Assembly (NCBI GenBank): GCA_030710605.1
Contig: CP092864.1
Span: 137,455,255-137,519,254, forward strand
Direction: 5' to 3'
Source: Cordylochernes scorpioides
Lineage: Eukaryota; Arthropoda; Arachnida; Pseudoscorpiones; Chernetidae
Length of the DNA stretch: 64,000 nt
Within the stretch, counting starts at the first letter, position 1; each line of letters starts with the position of its first letter. The notes under the pieces were generated by a model that worked only from the letters and a program-made list of their open reading frames with translations, was not told where the DNA came from and ran no database searches. The position numbers and the translations under genes were made by a program. Shown piece after piece: positions 43,494 to 54,275 of the stretch.

Positions 43494-46400
43494 ATGGCGG
43501 AAAATATAAGAATTCCTGAATTTAATGGAGAAAATTTCCATAGCTGGAAATTCAGAATAGAAGCCTTCCTTGAAGGAAAGGGATTAAAAAGGTATTTATA
43601 TGAAGACCCGCCACAATTAGATGATAAGACAGATTGGAGTATCAAGGATGCCCAAGCAAAAGGAATAATGACTAGTGCAATGAATGATAGTCAAGTAAGT
43701 TTAATTTTGAATTGCAAAACTACAAAAGACATTTGGAACTCAATTCATAGAAGATATGAAGGAGATATAAAAAAACAAAAAATTGAGGCTAAAAATAACC
43801 TCTTCAGAATGCAGATGAAAAAGGATGAAAATTTAAATCAGTTCTTACTTAGATCAGAAAAATTACTAGAAACTGCAAGGATATTGGGAAACAGTATTGA
43901 AGAAGAGGAATTTGTAGATGCATTTATAAAGGCTTTACCAACAAAATACAATATCATAGTGATGCAATTGAGCAGCATTAGTGATCCAGGAATTCTAGAC
44001 ATAAGAAGAATTGTACAACTTTATCTAGAGAGATACAAATTTCAGGAAAAAGAAGAAAATCCTAATGCATATAAAATGTTCACTAAAGAAAATGTGCACT
44101 TTAATAGGAATACAACATTTGAAAATACAAGACCTAAAAGGAAGATTCAATGCTTCATATGCAGTAAATATGGACATAAAGCAAATGATTGTTGGTACAA
44201 CCCAAAAAACAAAGGAGAAAATTCCACAAGAAAGAACAATGGACCACAATCAAACACACATTCTTGGAAAACAAGACAAAATGTGCCCAGAGCTACAGCT
44301 GCTAAAGTAAAAGAAGAACAGACATTTACCACAATCAGTAAAGAAGAGGAGATAAAGGAAGATAAATATCAAGGTTGGATTCTAGACAGTGGAGCAACTT
44401 GTCATATGACATCCTCTCTTGAGCAAATGAAAGACATTCAACCTGATGAAAGAAAAATTGTTCTAGCTGATGGGAGCTACACCAAATCAAATTACATAGG
44501 AAATGTGAAACTAAATGGTGTGAATCATTTTTTAATACTAAATAATGTTTTACATGTCCCTAGTTTAACTGATAATTTGATTTCCGTAAACAAACTTGTA
44601 CAAGAAAATAACAAAGTGATTTTTGATCAAAAAGGAGGACATATTATTGATCAAGCTGGATATACTATAATTACAGCAAACAAAGTAGGAGACCTATATT
44701 TTATAAAAGGAAATAATAATAAAATAGATATCACTTTCAAAGTAACTAATATCCCATGGGAGGTGTGGCACAAAAGACTTGGACATATAAATGATCAATA
44801 CATGGAAATAATGAAAAAGAATCAATTAGTTTATAAATTTGACTACAATGAACAGAAATCAATGGAAAATTGCATCAGCTGTATAAAAGGAAAGTATTCA
44901 AGAAAACCCTTTAAGACAGTTACTGAAAATCAATCAAACCAGCCACTTGAGCTACTACATTTGGATTTGATAGGTCCAATCAAACAACTCTCAATTGGAT
45001 CTGCAAAATATGTTTTAACTATAGTAGATGATTTTTCAAGAAAAATATTTGTTAAATTTTTACATTCAAAATCTGATACTTTAGAAATATTCAAAGAATT
45101 TTTAGAAAGTACTGAAAACCTATTGAATAAAAGAGCTAAATGCATAAGAAGTGATAATGGGCTTGAATTTGTAAATCAAGAATTTGAGAATTATCTGAAA
45201 AATAAAGGCATTATACACCAAAAAACAACTATTTACACTCCACCGCAAAATGGCATAGCAGAAAGGGCTAATAGAAGCATCATAAATGGAACAAGAACAC
45301 TACTTGTAGAATCAGAGCTTCCCACCAAATTTTGGGCAGAAGCCATGCATAACTTTGTTTATACTAAAAATAGAACACCAAACAAACATAATTTGAAAAT
45401 AACACCTGAAGAACTCTTTACAGGTAAAAAGCCTACAGTGGCACATCTAAGAACATTTGGTTGTATTGCTGAATTTTGGATACCAAAAGAAAAAAGAGCA
45501 AAATTTGACATGATTACACATTCAGGTATATTCATGGGCTACTCATCAAACAGAAAGGCATATAGAATTTTTAACCCAAACACTTATTCAATAGTTGAAT
45601 CAAGAGATGTAAAATTTATAGAAAATAAAAAAGGAGTATCATTACTAAAGAGTGATCAAAATGAAGTACAGGACTATTGCATCTTTAAGTTTCCAGAAGA
45701 AAATTTTGATTATGATTCAGAAAATAAACCATCAGAAGAGTCCAACATTCAAGAACTTGAAGAAGCTACACAACAACAACAAAATAATGTTGTTCCCTAC
45801 CTCAGGCCAAGTGCAAGAAATAAATATTATTGTGAGCTTTCTTCAGATGAAGAAGAATTATCAGATGATTCAAGACTTGATCCAACATTTGATCCTACAG
45901 AACACAACCTTTTTGCCTTGGATGAAATTCCTATACCCAACTCATATGAAGAGGCCATTAATAGCAAAAATCCAGAATATTGGATTGAGGCCATGCAAAG
46001 GGAAATGAATTCTCTACAAGAACATCAAGTTTGGGACCATGTTTATCTACCTAAAGGGGTAAAACCCATAAAATCTAAATGGGTATATTCATCAAAGGTT
46101 GATCCATCAACAGGACAAACTATCTTCAAAGCAAGACTTGTGGCTCTTGGATGCTGCCAAAAGGATGGAACCTACTTCCAGAATATCTGCTCACCTGTGA
46201 TGAAAAGTGACAGCTTTAGAACACTTTTAGCATATTGTGTGTTACAGGGTTGGAGCTTAATACACTGTGATGTACAGACTGCATTCCTATATGGAAAATT
46301 AGATGAGGACATTTACCTACTTCCACCTCAAGGATATCAGCCTACTGATGAAAATCTTGTCTGTAAGTTAAACCAGGCATTGTATGGGCTGAAACAGTCA

Positions 46401-47459
46401 AGTAAGGTATGGTACAATACTTTTTCTGATCATTTGGTTAAAATAGGGTTTACTAGATTTAATTCTGATAAATGTTTATTTGAATTTAAAATTGGAAATT
46501 CTAATCTTATTTTAGGCCTATATGTTGATGACATGATAATAATTTACTCAGATATCAATATATTAAATGTGGCCATAGGCAAAATTGAATCAAAGTTTAA
46601 ATTAAAAAGAAATGCTGATAATTTTACCATTTTAGGATTTGAGATTACTCAGCATGAAAATAAAATAACTCTAAAACAAGAGGGCTATATTAACAAATTA
46701 TTACAAAAATACCATATGCAAGATTGCAAAGGTGTTTCTACACCAATGGATGTTAACACAGATTTTGGAAATTTCCACAGTTCTAAAAAGATAGATCAGC
46801 ATAAATACCAAGAACTTATTGGTAGTTTGCTTTATTTGGCATGTAAATCTAGGGCAGATATAGCATTTTCTGTTACTGTTTTAAGTAAATACAATACAGA
46901 TCCTAGAGAAATTCACTGGAATGCTGCCAAAAGAGTATTAAGATATTTACAATTCACAAAAAAATTAGGTTTAGTTTATACTGTGGGTGACACCAAGCTA
47001 GAAGGCTTTACAGATGCAAGTTGGAATTCAAAGAATTTTAAATGTTCATTTGGAGGTATAGCCTTTAAATTTGGAAATAATCTTATTTCTTGGTCATGTA
47101 AAAGCTTGCCAAATGTTTGTCTCTCAACTACAGATTCTGAACTTTATGCTTTTACACTGGGTGTAAAGACAAGTATTTACATACGATATCTGATTGAAGA
47201 ATTAACTGGCAAAAATTGTAAGCCAACAATATTTTGTGATAATCAATCAGGAATTACTTTGATAAAATCTGGACAAACTAGCAATAAATCTAACCACTTG
47301 ATTAGAACCATCAATTTTTTAAATACCAACTTATGTGTATATAATAGCTTTGATATTATGTATATAAATACTGATCAAAATGTTGCTGACATCTTAACAA
47401 AACCCTTAAGTAAAGGGAAATTTCATTATTTTTTAAATTGTTGCAATATTATCTCATAA
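43494..47459 (+). CDS. Copia Gag-Pol polyprotein
   Basis: A single frame of 1321 residues. Gag starts IRIPEFNGENFHSWKFRIEA and covers ~1-210. The CCHC knuckle CFICSKYGHKANDC is at ~219. Protease LDSGATCHM is at ~296. The GAG-pre-integrase zinc module WHKRLGHI...CISCIKGK is at ~424-465, and the integrase core has Asp in HLDLIGP (~490), Asp in RSDNG (~552) and Glu in NGIAERANR (~588). Reverse transcriptase covers ~826-1070 with YVDDM at ~1010, and RNase H has TDASW (~1173) and TTDSE (~1214). Order PR-IN-RT-RH defines Ty1/copia. No missing catalytic residue or stop was found. Such elements copy themselves through RNA inside Gag particles. Confidence 0.97.
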   Translation: MAENIRIPEFNGENFHSWKFRIEAFLEGKGLKRYLYEDPPQLDDKTDWSIKDAQAKGIMTSAMNDSQVSLILNCKTTKDIWNSIHRRYEGDIKKQKIEAKNNLFRMQMKKDENLNQFLLRSEKLLETARILGNSIEEEEFVDAFIKALPTKYNIIVMQLSSISDPGILDIRRIVQLYLERYKFQEKEENPNAYKMFTKENVHFNRNTTFENTRPKRKIQCFICSKYGHKANDCWYNPKNKGENSTRKNNGPQSNTHSWKTRQNVPRATAAKVKEEQTFTTISKEEEIKEDKYQGWILDSGATCHMTSSLEQMKDIQPDERKIVLADGSYTKSNYIGNVKLNGVNHFLILNNVLHVPSLTDNLISVNKLVQENNKVIFDQKGGHIIDQAGYTIITANKVGDLYFIKGNNNKIDITFKVTNIPWEVWHKRLGHINDQYMEIMKKNQLVYKFDYNEQKSMENCISCIKGKYSRKPFKTVTENQSNQPLELLHLDLIGPIKQLSIGSAKYVLTIVDDFSRKIFVKFLHSKSDTLEIFKEFLESTENLLNKRAKCIRSDNGLEFVNQEFENYLKNKGIIHQKTTIYTPPQNGIAERANRSIINGTRTLLVESELPTKFWAEAMHNFVYTKNRTPNKHNLKITPEELFTGKKPTVAHLRTFGCIAEFWIPKEKRAKFDMITHSGIFMGYSSNRKAYRIFNPNTYSIVESRDVKFIENKKGVSLLKSDQNEVQDYCIFKFPEENFDYDSENKPSEESNIQELEEATQQQQNNVVPYLRPSARNKYYCELSSDEEELSDDSRLDPTFDPTEHNLFALDEIPIPNSYEEAINSKNPEYWIEAMQREMNSLQEHQVWDHVYLPKGVKPIKSKWVYSSKVDPSTGQTIFKARLVALGCCQKDGTYFQNICSPVMKSDSFRTLLAYCVLQGWSLIHCDVQTAFLYGKLDEDIYLLPPQGYQPTDENLVCKLNQALYGLKQSSKVWYNTFSDHLVKIGFTRFNSDKCLFEFKIGNSNLILGLYVDDMIIIYSDINILNVAIGKIESKFKLKRNADNFTILGFEITQHENKITLKQEGYINKLLQKYHMQDCKGVSTPMDVNTDFGNFHSSKKIDQHKYQELIGSLLYLACKSRADIAFSVTVLSKYNTDPREIHWNAAKRVLRYLQFTKKLGLVYTVGDTKLEGFTDASWNSKNFKCSFGGIAFKFGNNLISWSCKSLPNVCLSTTDSELYAFTLGVKTSIYIRYLIEELTGKNCKPTIFCDNQSGITLIKSGQTSNKSNHLIRTINFLNTNLCVYNSFDIMYINTDQNVADILTKPLSKGKFHYFLNCCNIIS

Positions 47460-47852
47460 CTTTAACTACTGAACTTTAATAAAATTTGAAAATATTAGCC
47501 TATAACTAAAGGTTATTGTAACTTGAATAATATAAGGCATATTTTACTATATTCATATGAAGTGTTAACAGATTGTTGACTTCATTTAATCATATGTTTC
47601 AAATTAAATTGTAATATTATTAGTTTAAATACTTGATTTTATATCTTTTGTCAAATATTGCTTTATTCAAATATTTAGGCTTAACAATACCTAAAAGTTG
47701 TAAACAAATAAATGGGGATGTCGCCGCCATCTAGATGACGTCATTGTTATGACGCAATGCTCGGCCATTCCAACTACTACCTTAGTTACCTGTCTATACT
47801 TATAAATTTTAAAACCATGATGAAATATTCAGCTAAATCTTACGGGGGCATT

Positions 47853-48045
47853 TGTTGAATTTAAGATATATCACGGAATATTTTATCAATAGATTTTTAT
47901 AAATATAGTTATCATCATCAATGGTTGTTATTCTTCTTCTTATTTTAGTTTTACATATGTATGTTTGTATCTAAATGATAAATAAAGTTTTATTAAATTA
48001 AAACGTATTTGTTATGCATTGATTGAATATAATAAAAAACCAATA
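47853..48045 (+). repeat. Copia 3' LTR (193 bp)
   Basis: Same length and, by eye, the same sequence as 43210-43402. Confidence 0.95.
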
Positions 48046-48050
48046 ATAAA

Positions 48051-48097
48051 TAAATATAAAATATAATTTTGAATTTAAAATATATGAAAAATAATAT
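48051..48097 (-). repeat. Gypsy-1 5' LTR, second fragment
   Basis: TAAATATAAAATATAATTTTG to AAAAATAATAT matches 38306-38354, between the copia and Gypsy-2 insertions. Confidence 0.88.
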
Positions 48098-48320
48098 TGT
48101 AACGTTTTATTTGTGCTTTAACTTTTAAAGAAAATGTTTTATTTTAAATCTTTATCTAATTTGTTTGTTTGTTTTAAATAAATAGGCAAATTTACCATCT
48201 TGTTGTTCTTCTGTTTATTAATTGTTCTTTTTTCCAATGATGATAAGAGTTATTGATCACACATTAAAAATCAATGAAAAACTAATTACAAAATTAATTA
48301 CAAAATTCAGAAACGTGTCA
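48098..48320 (-). repeat. Gypsy-2 3' LTR
   Basis: Differs from the other LTR at one seen position (TTTGTGCTTT against TTTGTTCTTT). Confidence 0.93.
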
Positions 48321-48340
48321 TATCCCTCGGCTTGAAGGAT

Positions 48341-48892
48341 TTATTTTCGCAAAATAAATGGTTTCAATTGTGACACATGAACTTTAACCAAGGAGGAATC
48401 ATCTTTCAATAATTCACACGTAACACTAGATATTATTCTTGTTATTTGAAAAGGACCCTCATACTTTGGGGATGTTTTGACCATACTTGGATCATTACTA
48501 GCTATTTTACGAAGGACCAGATCACCAACTTTGAATGACGACTGCGGATGTTTTGCATCGTGTCGTGCTTTCCACTTTTCTCTATGCTTTGCGCTATTTT
48601 CTATTGCTTTCTTCCTTGCATTTTCTATGGTGAAATGTGGTGATTCAGAAAATTCTGGTATTGCACAATCACCAAAAAGTAGGAAATTTGGAGAAAACCC
48701 AGTGACATCATGGGGTGTGCTATTATAATCTTTCACAATTTTGGCAAGTAATGATGACCATTTTATTCTTGGATTCTCTTGAAGGTTTGTTCTTAATTTG
48801 GTGAGTATAGTGTCATTCATCTTTTCACACAGTCCATTACTCTGCGGATGATATGGCGTCGAATAGGTGTGTTGAACTTTATGCTCATTCAA
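48341..48892 (-). pseudogene. Gypsy-2 integrase C-terminal part
   Basis: STPYHPQSNGLCEKMNDT carries the catalytic Glu region. FSPNFLLFGDCAIP and a GPF module (PKYEGPFQITRIIS) follow, then the stop. A frame break separates it from the upstream integrase part. Confidence 0.88.
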
Positions 48893-48899
48893 AAACTTG

Positions 48900-50039
48900 T
48901 TAAAATTCTTTTGATGTAAAATTCTTTCCGTTGTCGGTTAAAATACATTTGATTTGGGGAACAGTTTTGTTGATTTTGTCTAAACATTGAATTACTGCTT
49001 GAGAAGTGTTGGTGACAGTAGGGAAAGCCCAAACAAATCTTGTTAGGTGGTCAATTATTACTTGAATGTATTTGTGCTTGGTTTCATTTGCTGCAGAGCC
49101 TAGCACAATAGTATCCATTGATATTAATTCCAGTGGTTTCAGATCAGAGTTTGGTGCAACATATTCTCCAATAAATGGTTTGTGACTGCATTTAGTTATT
49201 TGACATATTTTACATGAGCGAACATAGTCTTTGATGCATCTGATAGCATTCGGCCACCAATAAAATGGTGTTATCAATCTTACTGTCTTGTTAATTGAGG
49301 GGTGAGAATGATTATCGTGGTATTCTTTGAGAATTTCTTCTTGGAATGATTCTGGAACAACTGTTTTTAGAACTCCATTATGTTTCACCATAATAAGATC
49401 TCGATGAATATGAGAGTTCTTTACAAAACTGAGATCCGATTTTTGTTGGTGTAGTCGAAGAGTGGGGATTGATACATGAAATGACACTGGTGATCTTGAC
49501 AATGCATCAACATGCGTTTGCTTTGATCCTGATCTGTGAACTATTTTCATTGACTTGGTTGATAATTCAATTATCCATCGGAGATATTTTGCCTTTGGTT
49601 TCTTTACGTTGAAGAGCCATTCCAAAGCCGAATGATCTGTAATGACTTCAAATGTATTGTTCTCAAGATAAACTTCAAAGTATTCAACTGATTGAACTAC
49701 AGCAAAGCATTCCAACTCAAATGCAGAATAGTTCTGTTGATGTGGTAGAAGTTTCCCTGAATAATAGGAAATTACATGTTCTTGATTATCATTTCCAATT
49801 TGAGCTAAAATAGCACCAATTCCCAGTTTAAATGCATCTGTATAGAACTTACATGGTAATGAAGGATCATATGTAGAAAGAACTGGATCTGTGGATAAAT
49901 GAGACTTTAGTTCCTGAAATGATTTGTTAACTTCAGTAGTCCATTTAAATAACTTATTTTTTCTTGTGAGGCTTGTTAAAGGATCTGCAATTTCACTAAA
50001 TTTAGGAATAAATTTCCTGTAGTAACCTGCTAAACCCAA
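48900..50039 (-). pseudogene. Gypsy-2 RT connection, RNase H and integrase N-terminal part
   Basis: Begins GLAGYYRKFIPKFSEIADPL. RNase H has CKFYTDAFKLGIGAILAQ, SAFELECFAVVQ and FEVITDHSALEWL. The integrase zinc module HDNHSHPSINKTVRL...CKICQ and core Asp residues in ELISMDTI and CILTDNGKNF follow. The frame starts in mid-domain because of a frameshift after the RT frame, and stops just after FTSKEF. Confidence 0.9.
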
Positions 50040-50929
50040 AAACTGCCTTGCTTCACTGTTTTAGGTTGAGGGAACTCATTTATTGCCTTTGTTTTTTCAG
50101 GGTCAGGTTTAATCTTGTTATGTCCTATGATATGACCTAAATATCTTATTTCTTGTTTTGCAAAGGAGCATTTCTTCAACTTGAGTTTGATATTGTTTTC
50201 TTTAAGCTTGTCAAATATTTTCTTCATGAGTTCAATATGATCTTTAAAAGTACTGCTGTAAATTAGAATATCATCTTGATAATTACAAACACCGTTCCAA
50301 AGAAGATTTCCAATAATATGCTGAAATATTCGCTGAAAAGTACTTGGAGCATTTTTCGAGCCAAATGGCATAACCAAAAATTCATAATGCCCGTCATTTG
50401 TAATGAAAGCAGTTTTCTCAACAGAGTCTGGATGCATTTCAACATGCCAATAGCCCCATGCTATGTCAAGTGTTGTGAAGTATTTCGCATTATGTAAGCG
50501 ATCAAACATATCTTGGATGTATGGAAGAGGCTGCTTGTCATCAATTGTAATTGCATTCAGTTTTCGGTAATCTATGCACATCCTTTGTGAACCATCCTTT
50601 TTAGAGACCAACACTACGGGGAAGGCCCAAGGTGACTGAGATTCTCTTATTAGTCCCTTTTTACTCAATTCTTCAACTTGTCTTTTTATTTCATCATATT
50701 CGGCAAGTGGTCTTCTATATGGTCTACAACTGATGGGTGGATGTTCAATTGTATGGATCTTATGTTGAACAGCAATCCTTCCAGTCAGTTTCATGCTGGC
50801 TGAACAATGCTTGATTTTCTTTAAGTAATTGATTAAGCTCTTTTTGCTGAACAGATGGAAGATGCGTTTCAGGAGATATATAAAAACATTCATTTCCTTT
50901 AACATACACCGCTTTGTCTTTTGTGTCAA
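50030..50929 (-). pseudogene. Gypsy-2 reverse transcriptase
   Basis: QRMCIDYRKLNAITIDDK, YFTTLDIAWGYWHVEM, MPFGSKNAPSTFQRIF and the catalytic NYQDDILIYSS are present and complete. KCSFAKQEIRYLGHIIG closes the domain. The first ~40 residues of this frame are out of phase with the gag-protease frame, and the true junction is near 50790. Confidence 0.9.
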
Positions 50930-51959
50930 TTATTAATCCAATTTTTCCTGCTACATCAAGTCCAATAAGCAATGGATAGCTAAAGTTTTTCACTACATGA
51001 AGCTTACACCTGACAAGTTTAGAATGGATTTTCAAAAATACTTCTACTGATCCTAAAGTATATGCAAAACTATCTACTTGTTTAATTTTGATTCTATCGT
51101 TCACATTCAATTTTAACTTATGTTGTTTTAAAAGCGAACAGCTCATTAATGAAATAGTTGACCCGGTATCAATAAAAGATGAAACTGGAATATTATTAAG
51201 TAAAACTTCAACATTAACAAATCTATAAGGAAAATTGGTATTTGTTATGCAAAGTGAATCAGCTATGGTTTGTTTAACATCTGTGGTGATATTAATTGCT
51301 TGGTGTTTAAGCTTGTCTTTATAATTAGGATCATAATCTTTGCAATCACTTATCCAATGTTTAAAATACAATCCTTTTTTCTTACAAATAGGACACCAAT
51401 ATGGGCAATTTTTTGAGATTGTAGGTGTAGTTATATTAAAAACCTTGGTTTTACTTCTCTGTTGTTGCCTTATTTGATTATTGTTTTGTTCAATCTCCAT
51501 GGCAATCTGCATCCAATGTGATGGATCTTTAGGCTGGGCTGTTACGAGATAATTTTTCCAATCTAATGGCAATCCATCCGTTAACATTTTTAGCTTCTCG
51601 ACATTATTGAGGCTTGTTTGATTTAATAATCTAATTTTATCTCTAAAATAATCTTCCACGGTTTCTTCTTTTTTAAGTCTTCTTTTTGATGCTGCAACTA
51701 TAGGGCTTTCAACTTTATAACCAAAGTGCTGAATTAATTTGAGTTTAACAGTATCCCATTTTTTAATGGATGCGTTGCTCAATATTTCATCAGCAAACCA
51801 TTCTAAAGCATCTTTTGATAAATAATAAATTAGATTATTGATTCTATCGACTTCATCTAGTTTACTAGTTTCCAATTCATATAGTTTAAGCCATGATTCA
51901 GGCCGAATTGAACCTTTATCACCGCTAAATTTCTCTAATTTGTTTACATTTACTGCCAT
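50760..51959 (-). CDS. Gypsy-2 Gag and aspartic protease
   Basis: 399 residues starting MAVNVNKLEKFSGDKGSIRP. Gag helices cover ~10-165 (PESWLKLYELE, KDALEWFADEIL, KEETVEDYFRDKIRLLNQTS). A cysteine-rich zinc motif CPICKKKGLYFKHWISDC lies near ~193. The protease has SSFIDTGSTISLMS (DTGS site) near ~265, and YPLLIGLDVAGKIGLIID fits the later ILG-type motif. Gag and protease share one frame; the following RT is in another frame. Confidence 0.88.
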   Translation of the reverse strand: MAVNVNKLEKFSGDKGSIRPESWLKLYELETSKLDEVDRINNLIYYLSKDALEWFADEILSNASIKKWDTVKLKLIQHFGYKVESPIVAASKRRLKKEETVEDYFRDKIRLLNQTSLNNVEKLKMLTDGLPLDWKNYLVTAQPKDPSHWMQIAMEIEQNNNQIRQQQRSKTKVFNITTPTISKNCPYWCPICKKKGLYFKHWISDCKDYDPNYKDKLKHQAINITTDVKQTIADSLCITNTNFPYRFVNVEVLLNNIPVSSFIDTGSTISLMSCSLLKQHKLKLNVNDRIKIKQVDSFAYTLGSVEVFLKIHSKLVRCKLHVVKNFSYPLLIGLDVAGKIGLIIDTKDKAVYVKGNECFYISPETHLPSVQQKELNQLLKENQALFSQHETDWKDCCST

Positions 51960-52035
51960 TGTACTTACTTTTTCTTTCGTCGAAGCCTTTTTTGATTTAT
52001 ATTTTAATCCTTTCGTAGCTGCGCCAAATATTTTA

Positions 52036-52258
52036 TGTAACGTTTTATTTGTTCTTTAACTTTTAAAGAAAATGTTTTATTTTAAATCTTTATCTAATTT
52101 GTTTGTTTGTTTTAAATAAATAGGCAAATTTACCATCTTGTTGTTCTTCTGTTTATTAATTGTTCTTTTTTCCAATGATGATAAGAGTTATTGATCACAC
52201 ATTAAAAATCAATGAAAAACTAATTACAAAATTAATTACAAAATTCAGAAACGTGTCA
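52036..52258 (-). repeat. Gypsy-2 5' LTR
   Basis: On the minus strand, TTGGCGCAGC a few bases past its end may be the primer-binding site. Confidence 0.93.
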
Positions 52259-52304
52259 ATATTACAAATTAAAATAAGATAGGTTCATTAGCCATGATGC
52301 AACA
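52259..52304 (-). repeat. Gypsy-1 5' LTR, third fragment
   Basis: TTCATTAGCCATGATGCAACA matches the end of the 3' LTR at 38376-38396. Confidence 0.9.
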
Positions 52305-52519
52305 ATATATATATGAATCTTTTATTTAACCATATTATTATACAGTAGAGTATGTATATTAACCCGAAATTGAGAAATTGCCATATGACATTTCAAGATA
52401 TTTCCAAAATGAAGACTTCATCAAACCTTTTTATAAATGGTTTTTGTCCATTGACCTTTCGGTGACCCAATGTCGCCTTTTTTCAATAAGGTGGAAAGCT
52501 TATTAGTGAAGGTGTTGTC

Positions 52520-53110
52520 TTAAGGACAATACATATTTATTAAAAGAAAAAGTCAATTCGGTTACTACTGTTTTGGATCATTCTACTTATATATGCTACA
52601 CTGAAGGGTGGAATCTTAGAAATGGGATTTAAGCAAACTATGGACATAAGCTTTTAGGACAGTAGAATTACATTTAAATATTTGCATCGAGCAATGCGCT
52701 TCAGCCAACAATGAAAATAAGGCCAGTTAGGCATAAAATTAATATAAAGATATAACGCGTCATCATGGAAATGGAAACATTAAGACGCGAATTTTTATTT
52801 CCACAAATAAATCAAATTTCTACTGTCCTTACTGTGATGAAAGTTAATGTCTATAGTTTGCTTGAATACCATTTCTAAGAATCCACTCTTCAGTGTAGTT
52901 TATAAAAGCAGAATAATCCAATACAGTATTAGAGCTCTAAGGAAGCAGTCGGGTGGATTAAATTGGCGAAACTGATGGGAGGGTTCACCACTGACCCAAG
53001 CCCTTCTAATATTTTTTTTTCATCGCAGTAAGGACAGTAGAAGTTTGATTTGTGTATGAAAGAAGCATTCGCGTCTTAATGTTTTTATTTGTTGTATATT
53101 GATGGCGCGT
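52520..53110 (+). repeat. Family P repeat, long copy
   Basis: Contains TTGGCGAAACTGATGGGAGG, GTTCACCACTGACCCAAGCC, CATCGCAGTAAGGACAGTAG and the end GATGGCGCGTTTTTGCTTTG. The internal segments TACTGTCCTTACTGTGATGA and CATTAAGACGCGAATTTT are inverted copies of its 3' part. Confidence 0.75.
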
Positions 53111-53204
53111 TTTTGCTTTGTATTAATACATTTTTTATATTGACGACTTTTTAAAAAAGTCTGAATATAGACACGTTGTGTGTGCTGAGAGTCGATTAAA
53201 AAAA

Positions 53205-53690
53205 AACTAATATAAACTTATAACAAATGAAAGCATTAAGACGCGAGTGTTTATTTTCACGAAAAAAATCAAACTTTTCTACTGTCTTTACTGCGAAGAA
53301 AATATTTTGGGAGGGCTTGACTCATCAGTGGTAAACCCTCCCAGCAGTTTCACCAATTTAATCTTTCAGACCGCTCCTTTGAAGCTCTAATACTGTATTG
53401 GACAATTCTGCTTATATATGCTAAACTGAAGTGTGGAATCTTAGAAATGGTATTTAACCCAACTATGGGCATAAGCTTTTAGGACAGTAGAATTACACTT
53501 AAATATTTGCATCGAGCAATGCTCTTCCACAAACAATAAGAACAAGGCCAATTAGGCATAAATTACATTTTTCATTGAAGTAAGGACAGTAGAAGTTTGA
53601 TTTATTTGTGAAAAGAAACATTCGCGACTTAATGCTTTCATTTGTTATATATAGATGGCACGTTATTGCTTTGTATTAAATATAAACTTA
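53205..53690 (-). repeat. Family P repeat, long inverted copy
   Basis: TTGGGAGGGCTTGACTCATC, then AAACCCTCCCAGCAGTTTCA, gives the same hairpin in reverse. ACATTCGCGACTTAATGC and GATGGCACGTTATTGCTTTG close it. Confidence 0.75.
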
Positions 53691-53699
53691 GAAATCGAT

Positions 53700-54270
53700 A
53701 ATGGACCCTGAATAAAGTGAAATATCTTTTCTAATGGTTAGTTTAAATGAATCCAAGCCTAAATTATTGCGACTTTTTTCTATAATCAATATAATGGTGA
53801 ATATTGGATTACAACCGATTTCGACAATGTTTAAGAAAAGCTAAGCCATATAGGCCTAGAAATAATGATTGTTTAATCAATAAATCAGTTTCAGGAATAT
53901 TTTAAGGCATTTTAAAAGTATAATCTTAACGTATACTTGAGATTTCTACCCAAAAGAAGCGTAAATAAGCCTAAAAACTGGCGTTAAGTACACCATTAAA
54001 GATCAGACGATGGTTGTTTTAATTGGCAGACGAACCCATCTTATTTACATAATTGACGTAACTAAAAATTCGATTTTGACCGGGGGGCAAAGCAATAATT
54101 TTGACATTATTTATTATTAAATTTTATAGTTAAAATTAACCATTAATGACTTTTAGACATTTTTTTTTCTTTTGGCCATTAATTGCTTTGGCGATTTTTC
54201 CCGCCAAAATGTAATTAACCCAGAAGATTGGTTAAGCAGAGAGAAAGGTTGATCATTACGGCTCATTAAG
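53700..54270. other. AT-rich stretch without recognised features
   Basis: Nothing was recognised. Confidence 0.5.
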
Positions 54271-54275
54271 CTCAT

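Larger units (their letters stand above)
43210..48045 (+). mobile_element. Copia-type LTR retrotransposon, apparently intact
   Basis: Two 193-bp LTRs (43210-43402 and 47853-48045) look identical base for base. The 5-bp target duplication ATAAA is at 43205-43209 and 48046-48050. TTGGTAGCAG right after the 5' LTR fits a primer-binding site, and ACGGGGGCATT just before the 3' LTR a polypurine tract. One uninterrupted 1321-codon frame lies between. All of this indicates a recent insertion. Confidence 0.96.
48098..52258 (-). mobile_element. Gypsy-2 LTR retrotransposon, young but frame-broken
   Basis: Two 223-bp LTRs (48098-48320 and 52036-52258) start TGTAACG and end CGTGTCA, with one base difference seen. 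ATAT flanks both sides. The order is gag-protease, RT, RNase H, integrase on the minus strand, i.e. Ty3/gypsy. The pol frame is broken at about 50790, 50035 and 48895. Confidence 0.94.
38060..52304 (-). mobile_element. Gypsy-1 LTR retrotransposon, interrupted by copia and Gypsy-2
   Basis: Minus-strand element with LTRs starting TGTTGCACC and ending GATGCAACA, and ATAT flanking both ends as the target duplication. Its internal region is 38397-42940. Its 5' LTR is broken into three parts (42941-43209, 48051-48097, 52259-52304) by insertion of copia at 43210-48045 and Gypsy-2 at 48098-52258. Several frame breaks and a changed catalytic residue make it inactive. Confidence 0.93.
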
